Of a stretch of 64,000 nucleotides of DNA, positions 61,339 through 64,000 are shown piece after piece (within the stretch, counting starts at the first letter, position 1; each line of letters starts with the position of its first letter). The stretch is from JBBSAT01 sp044223665 (GTDB lineage Bacteria > Myxococcota_A > Polyangia > Polyangiales > Sandaracinaceae), in contig JBGALT010000013.1 in NCBI GenBank assembly GCA_044223665.1, forward strand, positions 23,860 through 87,859, read 5' to 3'. Below the pieces are notes generated by a model, which saw only the letters and a list, made by a program, of their open reading frames with translations, was not told where the DNA came from and did not search any database. A program made the position numbers and the translations under genes.

Positions 61339-62915
61339 CGAGGCGGATCCGTTCCTGAGCAGGATCGGGCGTGATGCACTTCGCGCGGCTTGAGCATGTC
61401 TGACGTCGGGATCAGCCTCCGTGCGGAGGCAGGCATGGCGAAGGGTCGAAAGGGCGGCGCGCGAAAGCCGGACAACGCGCGGGCTCGCGTGGTCGCGCGG
61501 ATCGCCGCGGAGGTGGAGCGGGAGCTGAAGCGGCGGCTGCCGCCGAACGCGACCTTCGAGCAGCGGAACGACATGTCGGCGGAGATCATGAACGAGGTGC
61601 TGTTCAAGCGATCGGACGACGACCTGCAGTCGCTGGTGGCGAAGAAGGACGAGGTGGTGGTCGAGGACGACGAAGAGGACGCGCGATATCGGCGACTCGA
61701 TCAGCCTTCCTCGGCGACGTACGTGGGCCGATGGGGGACGCACTTCGTCGAGGAGCCGCTGTACCGGAAGGTCGGCGCGCACAACGGCCCGACCGTGAAG
61801 CCGATCGAGCTGCGCGCCGGGATCATCGAGCACATGACGCCGGACATGGCGCGCATCGTCGGCGAGCTGAGCGCGTGCGAGAGCAGCCGCGAGCTCGTTC
61901 GCACGCTGCGTACGACGGGCCTCTATGCTCCGAGCCGCGCGTTCCTCGCCAAGCGCGTGTCGAGCATGTCGGAGGAGATCGAAGCGGCGGCTCCTCGTCT
62001 CGAAGAAGCCGCTCGCGCGGTCGAGGAGATCCCCACGAGCGTCGCGTCGGTGAGCTGCGGAATGGATCGGATGTCGGCGCGGATGAGCGAGCCTGCGAGC
62101 GCGGAGACGATCGCGTCGCGAGCGCGCCGTACCGAGCCCTACGAGCGCGCGGCGCCGCCGCCGAAGGAGTTCCACTACCGCAAGGCGTGGGTGGGCTCGA
62201 TGTCGCTCTACGATCGGACCGGCAAGGAGCTGCGAACGCTGCGGTACGGAACCGATGCGAGCGCGGACCACGACGGCCTCGCCGATCGCGTCGCCGCCGA
62301 CGTGCTCGCCATCGTGCGCGCGCGCCCCGCAGTGAAGCTGCACTGCGTGCAGGACGCTGCGCCCGAACTTCGCGCGCTCCCGGAAGCGCTCGCGCGCGTC
62401 TTGCCGGCGAACACGCAGGTCGTGCAGCTCGTCGATCTCGAGCACCTGATGGGCTACCTCGAAGCCGTAGTCGACGCGGTCGAGCCCGACGGCGACCCGC
62501 ACGACATGAAGGGCTGGTATCGCGGCGAGCTGCTCCGGCACGACGACGCGATCGATCGCATCTGGGTGCAACTCCGGCGCCGCGCCCGCGATCTGCCTGG
62601 CAAGCGAACCAAAGCGCGTGAGGCCGTCGCCAACGCGCTCAGCTACATCCGCCACCGCAAGCACCTGATGCGGTACGCGACGCACTACGCGGCAAGCCTC
62701 CCGATCGGCAGCGGCGCGACCGAGAGCACGTGCTGGCAGATGCAGGAGCGCGTCAAGCGAGCTGGTCAATCGTGGGAATCTCCCGGCCTCCGCGGCGTGA
62801 TGGGCGTGCGAGGACTCGTGCTTTCCGAACGCTGGCGAGACGCGTGGCCCACCTACGCGGCCTCCCACAGGAAGGAGCTCCGGTGTGCAGCATGATCAGG
62901 ACCGCATCCGCCTCG
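61339..62915 (+). mobile_element. Insertion sequence with 20-bp terminal inverted repeats
   Basis: The left end CGAGGCGGATCCGTTCCTGA (61339-61358) and the reverse complement of the right end (62896-62915) match in 18 of 20 bases. The element is about 1577 bp and holds one transposase gene whose TGA immediately precedes the right repeat. No clear target duplication is visible on the flanks. It marks the boundary to lower-GC DNA on the right. Confidence 0.75.
61396..62895 (+). CDS. ISKra4-like transposase
   Basis: The protein has 499 residues from an ATG; a TTG two codons upstream and an ATG at 61435 (MAKGRKGGARK) are alternatives. A basic N-terminus and a long helical region are followed by the domain typical of ISKra4/DDE-type elements: VQLVDLEHLMGYLEAVVDAV, then LPIGSGATESTCWQMQERVKRAGQSWESPGL near the end (parts: LPIGSGATES, RVKRAGQSW). 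It moves the surrounding element by cut-and-paste or copy transposition. The catalytic acid residues cannot be assigned by eye. It appears intact. Confidence 0.8.
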   Translation: MSDVGISLRAEAGMAKGRKGGARKPDNARARVVARIAAEVERELKRRLPPNATFEQRNDMSAEIMNEVLFKRSDDDLQSLVAKKDEVVVEDDEEDARYRRLDQPSSATYVGRWGTHFVEEPLYRKVGAHNGPTVKPIELRAGIIEHMTPDMARIVGELSACESSRELVRTLRTTGLYAPSRAFLAKRVSSMSEEIEAAAPRLEEAARAVEEIPTSVASVSCGMDRMSARMSEPASAETIASRARRTEPYERAAPPPKEFHYRKAWVGSMSLYDRTGKELRTLRYGTDASADHDGLADRVAADVLAIVRARPAVKLHCVQDAAPELRALPEALARVLPANTQVVQLVDLEHLMGYLEAVVDAVEPDGDPHDMKGWYRGELLRHDDAIDRIWVQLRRRARDLPGKRTKAREAVANALSYIRHRKHLMRYATHYAASLPIGSGATESTCWQMQERVKRAGQSWESPGLRGVMGVRGLVLSERWRDAWPTYAASHRKELRCAA

Positions 62916-62974
62916 GTGGCGTACGTAACGGCGGCGCTTGCGAAGTAAGCAGAGTCTGCGAGGGCGAAAGTGAC

Positions 62975-63367
62975 CTATGCGCCGTGGGTCACTGCCTCGA
63001 TGTTGTGGCCATCCGGATCGAGCACAAAAGCCCCATAGTACCCGGCATGGTATTGCGGTCTCGGCCCGGGCGATCCGAAGTCACGAGCCCCTGCAGTCAC
63101 GGCTGCTCTGTGAAATGCGTCCACCACCTCGCGCGAATTCGCTTTGAAGGCGACGTGTATGGGGGTGATGGGAGAAAGATCCGCTGGCTTCTGAAACGTC
63201 CCGATCCCTTGGCGGATCCAGAAATGGGGAAACGATCGCCCAAATCCGGCCCCGCTGCTCCCCTCCATGATGAGCTTGATGCCCAAGGGCTCGAGGATCG
63301 TTTGGTAGAAGGCTTTGGAGCGTTCGTAGTTCGAAACGTTGAGTGAGATGTGATCAATGTCGCTCAT
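62975..63367 (-). CDS. VOC-fold (glyoxalase-like) protein
   Basis: The protein has 130 residues from the ATG at MSDIDHISLNVSNYERS, which has AGGA upstream; a start 16 codons earlier is possible. Features of the VOC fold are DHISLNVSNYERSKAFYQTIL, HVAFKANSREVVDAFHRAA and DPDGHNIEAVTHG, with the usual His/Glu metal pair (H near 7, E near 125). The family includes glyoxalases and resistance proteins; no substrate is indicated. The DNA is less GC-rich than most of the window. It is divergent from the 63446 gene across an ArsR-type operator. Confidence 0.85.
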   Translation of the reverse strand: MSDIDHISLNVSNYERSKAFYQTILEPLGIKLIMEGSSGAGFGRSFPHFWIRQGIGTFQKPADLSPITPIHVAFKANSREVVDAFHRAAVTAGARDFGSPGPRPQYHAGYYGAFVLDPDGHNIEAVTHGA

Positions 63368-63416
63368 CAGAAATCCTGCTACCAACGGAAGTACGAGACC
63401 CTTTCTCAATTGCATT

Positions 63417-63438
63417 TAGTTGATCGTTGTGTCAACTA
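63417..63438. promoter_or_regulatory. Predicted ArsR-type operator
   Basis: TAGTTGA-N8-TCAACTA, a perfect 7-base dyad, lies between the divergent VOC genes and within 10 bases of the 63446 start. ArsR-family regulators bind such dyads, and an ArsR-like gene begins at 63889 on the same transcript. Confidence 0.6.
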
Positions 63439-63445
63439 CTTTCGG

Positions 63446-63892
63446 ATGAAACCGACACCTCCAGGCTGGCCGCGAATTTCCACCGCACTCTGGTACGACG
63501 ATCCCGCCGCGGCGATCGAGTGGCTCTGCCGCGCCTTTGGGTTCGAGGTACAACTCAAAGTTGAAGGCGAAGGCGGGCGCATCGAGCACTCGGAGCTTGT
63601 GTTCGGCGGAGGCCTCGTCATGGTCGGCGGCGAGAAGCACGAGAAGATGCCCTACGCCAAGCCACCGTCAAAGGTTGGCGGATCGAACACGCAAAACATG
63701 ATGGTGTTCGTCGATGACGTCGAAGCGCACTGCGTGCGCGCGCGAGCCGCCGGAGCCGTCATTACCAAAGAGCCGGAGACACACGACTACGGCGACGACT
63801 ACTGGGTCGATCGAACCTACGAGTGCCGCGACGTCGGCGGTCACCACTGGTGGTTTACGCAGCGGCTCCGCACCGGCGGCAAAGACGCGTGA
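63446..63892 (+). CDS. VOC-fold (glyoxalase/bleomycin-resistance-like) protein
   Basis: The protein has 148 residues from the ATG at MKPTPPGWPRIS. Typical parts are ALWYDDPAAAIEWLCRAFGFEVQLKV (parts: YDDPAAAIEW, AFGFEVQL), EHSELVFGGGLVMVGG and NMMVFVDDVEAHCVRARAAG, which suit an intradiol-type or VOC resistance protein. It lies downstream of a predicted ArsR operator and overlaps arsR by GTGA, so it belongs to the regulated unit. The substrate is unknown. Its GC content is lower than the rest of the window. Confidence 0.88.
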   Translation: MKPTPPGWPRISTALWYDDPAAAIEWLCRAFGFEVQLKVEGEGGRIEHSELVFGGGLVMVGGEKHEKMPYAKPPSKVGGSNTQNMMVFVDDVEAHCVRARAAGAVITKEPETHDYGDDYWVDRTYECRDVGGHHWWFTQRLRTGGKDA

Positions 63893-64000
63893 ACCCCGCC
63901 GTCCTGGATCGCGCGTTTTCGGCTCTCTCGGACCCGACTCGTCGCGCTGCAATCGAGCTTCTTCGACGAGGTCCCCGGCGGGCGGGCGATCTTGCGCGGG
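63889..64000 (+). CDS. ArsR-family transcription regulator (5' part)
   Basis: The gene begins with a GTG overlapping the VOC stop and runs off the right edge. The visible residues MNPAVLDRAFSALSDPTRRAAIELL show the ArsR winged-helix start, and RRGPRRAGDLAR the beginning of the recognition part. These proteins repress their own operon until an effector binds. The dyad at 63417-63438 is its likely site. The rest of the protein, including ligand residues, is not in the window. Confidence 0.8.
   Translation, partial: MNPAVLDRAFSALSDPTRRAAIELLRRGPRRAGDLAR

Overview
The window is very GC-rich, and most codons end in G or C. Many genes start at GTG or TTG, and neighbours often overlap by a few bases (ATGA, GTGA, TTGA, TGATG). 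An unusually large share of products are predicted lipoproteins or exported proteins of lineage-restricted families: DUF4266/DUF3570, choice-of-anchor V, DUF2330, OMP_myx_plus-type barrel, MYXO-CTERM-like tails and Cys-rich lipoproteins. With two Hanks-type Ser/Thr kinases and a gliding-machine-like TPR/barrel locus, this points to a myxobacterium, most likely Polyangiales/Sandaracinaceae-like. That placement is inferred from gene content only. No rRNA, tRNA or CRISPR array was seen.

Layout. 1-3.7 kb: one tight operon of exported proteins with heme-type Cys motifs around a DUF4266-DUF3570 pair. 3.7-8.2 kb, minus: priA, an FlhB/YscU-like export-gate protein lacking the NPTH cleavage motif, and a membrane-anchored secreted protein. 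8.3-11 kb: DUF3105 lipoprotein, Coq4-like protein, pirin and a decayed DUF3105 fragment. 10.9-18.8 kb: lipoproteins (one Cys-rich, one with Ca-binding-like DxDxD repeats), an HD-GYP protein and PhoH. 18.8-25.8 kb: a secreted propeller/vanadium-haloperoxidase fusion, DUF2330, barrel-like and small Cys-rich lipoproteins. 26-34.4 kb: cystathionine beta-synthase, a PQQ-like propeller lipoprotein, a Tat-type alanine-racemase-like lipoprotein, an SRPBCC protein and cysteine synthase. 34.6-45.9 kb: an envelope locus resembling the Myxococcus Glt/Agl gliding machinery (barrel, Thr/Pro-linker protein, GltC-like TPR, very large TPR), followed by a kinase and an AgmX/PglI-like protein. 46-51.3 kb: a frameshifted MYXO-CTERM-type protein, a second kinase, a ligand-poor M24 paralog and a PlsC-type acyltransferase. 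51.3-55.6 kb: a 157-bp-period tandem repeat, a histone-H1-like/SRPBCC fusion, two small secreted proteins sharing a duplicated promoter-leader, and an OmpR-type two-component pair. 55.7-61.3 kb: a HemY-like oxidase, lipoproteins, a multispanning transferase-like protein and its small partner. 61.3-62.9 kb: a complete IS with terminal inverted repeats. 63-64 kb: visibly lower-GC DNA with divergent VOC-fold genes, an ArsR-type operator and the start of an arsR gene, which looks acquired.

The most interesting non-gene signal is a roughly 65-80 bp palindromic element present four times (31.05, 32.66, 35.51 and 47.92 kb). One copy lies inside a lipoprotein coding sequence and another lies at the start of an outer-membrane barrel gene. 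Other notable signals are a pair of 16-bp palindromes 42 bp apart in a divergent promoter, a duplicated promoter-plus-hairpin leader, and three genes whose conserved parts lie in different frames.
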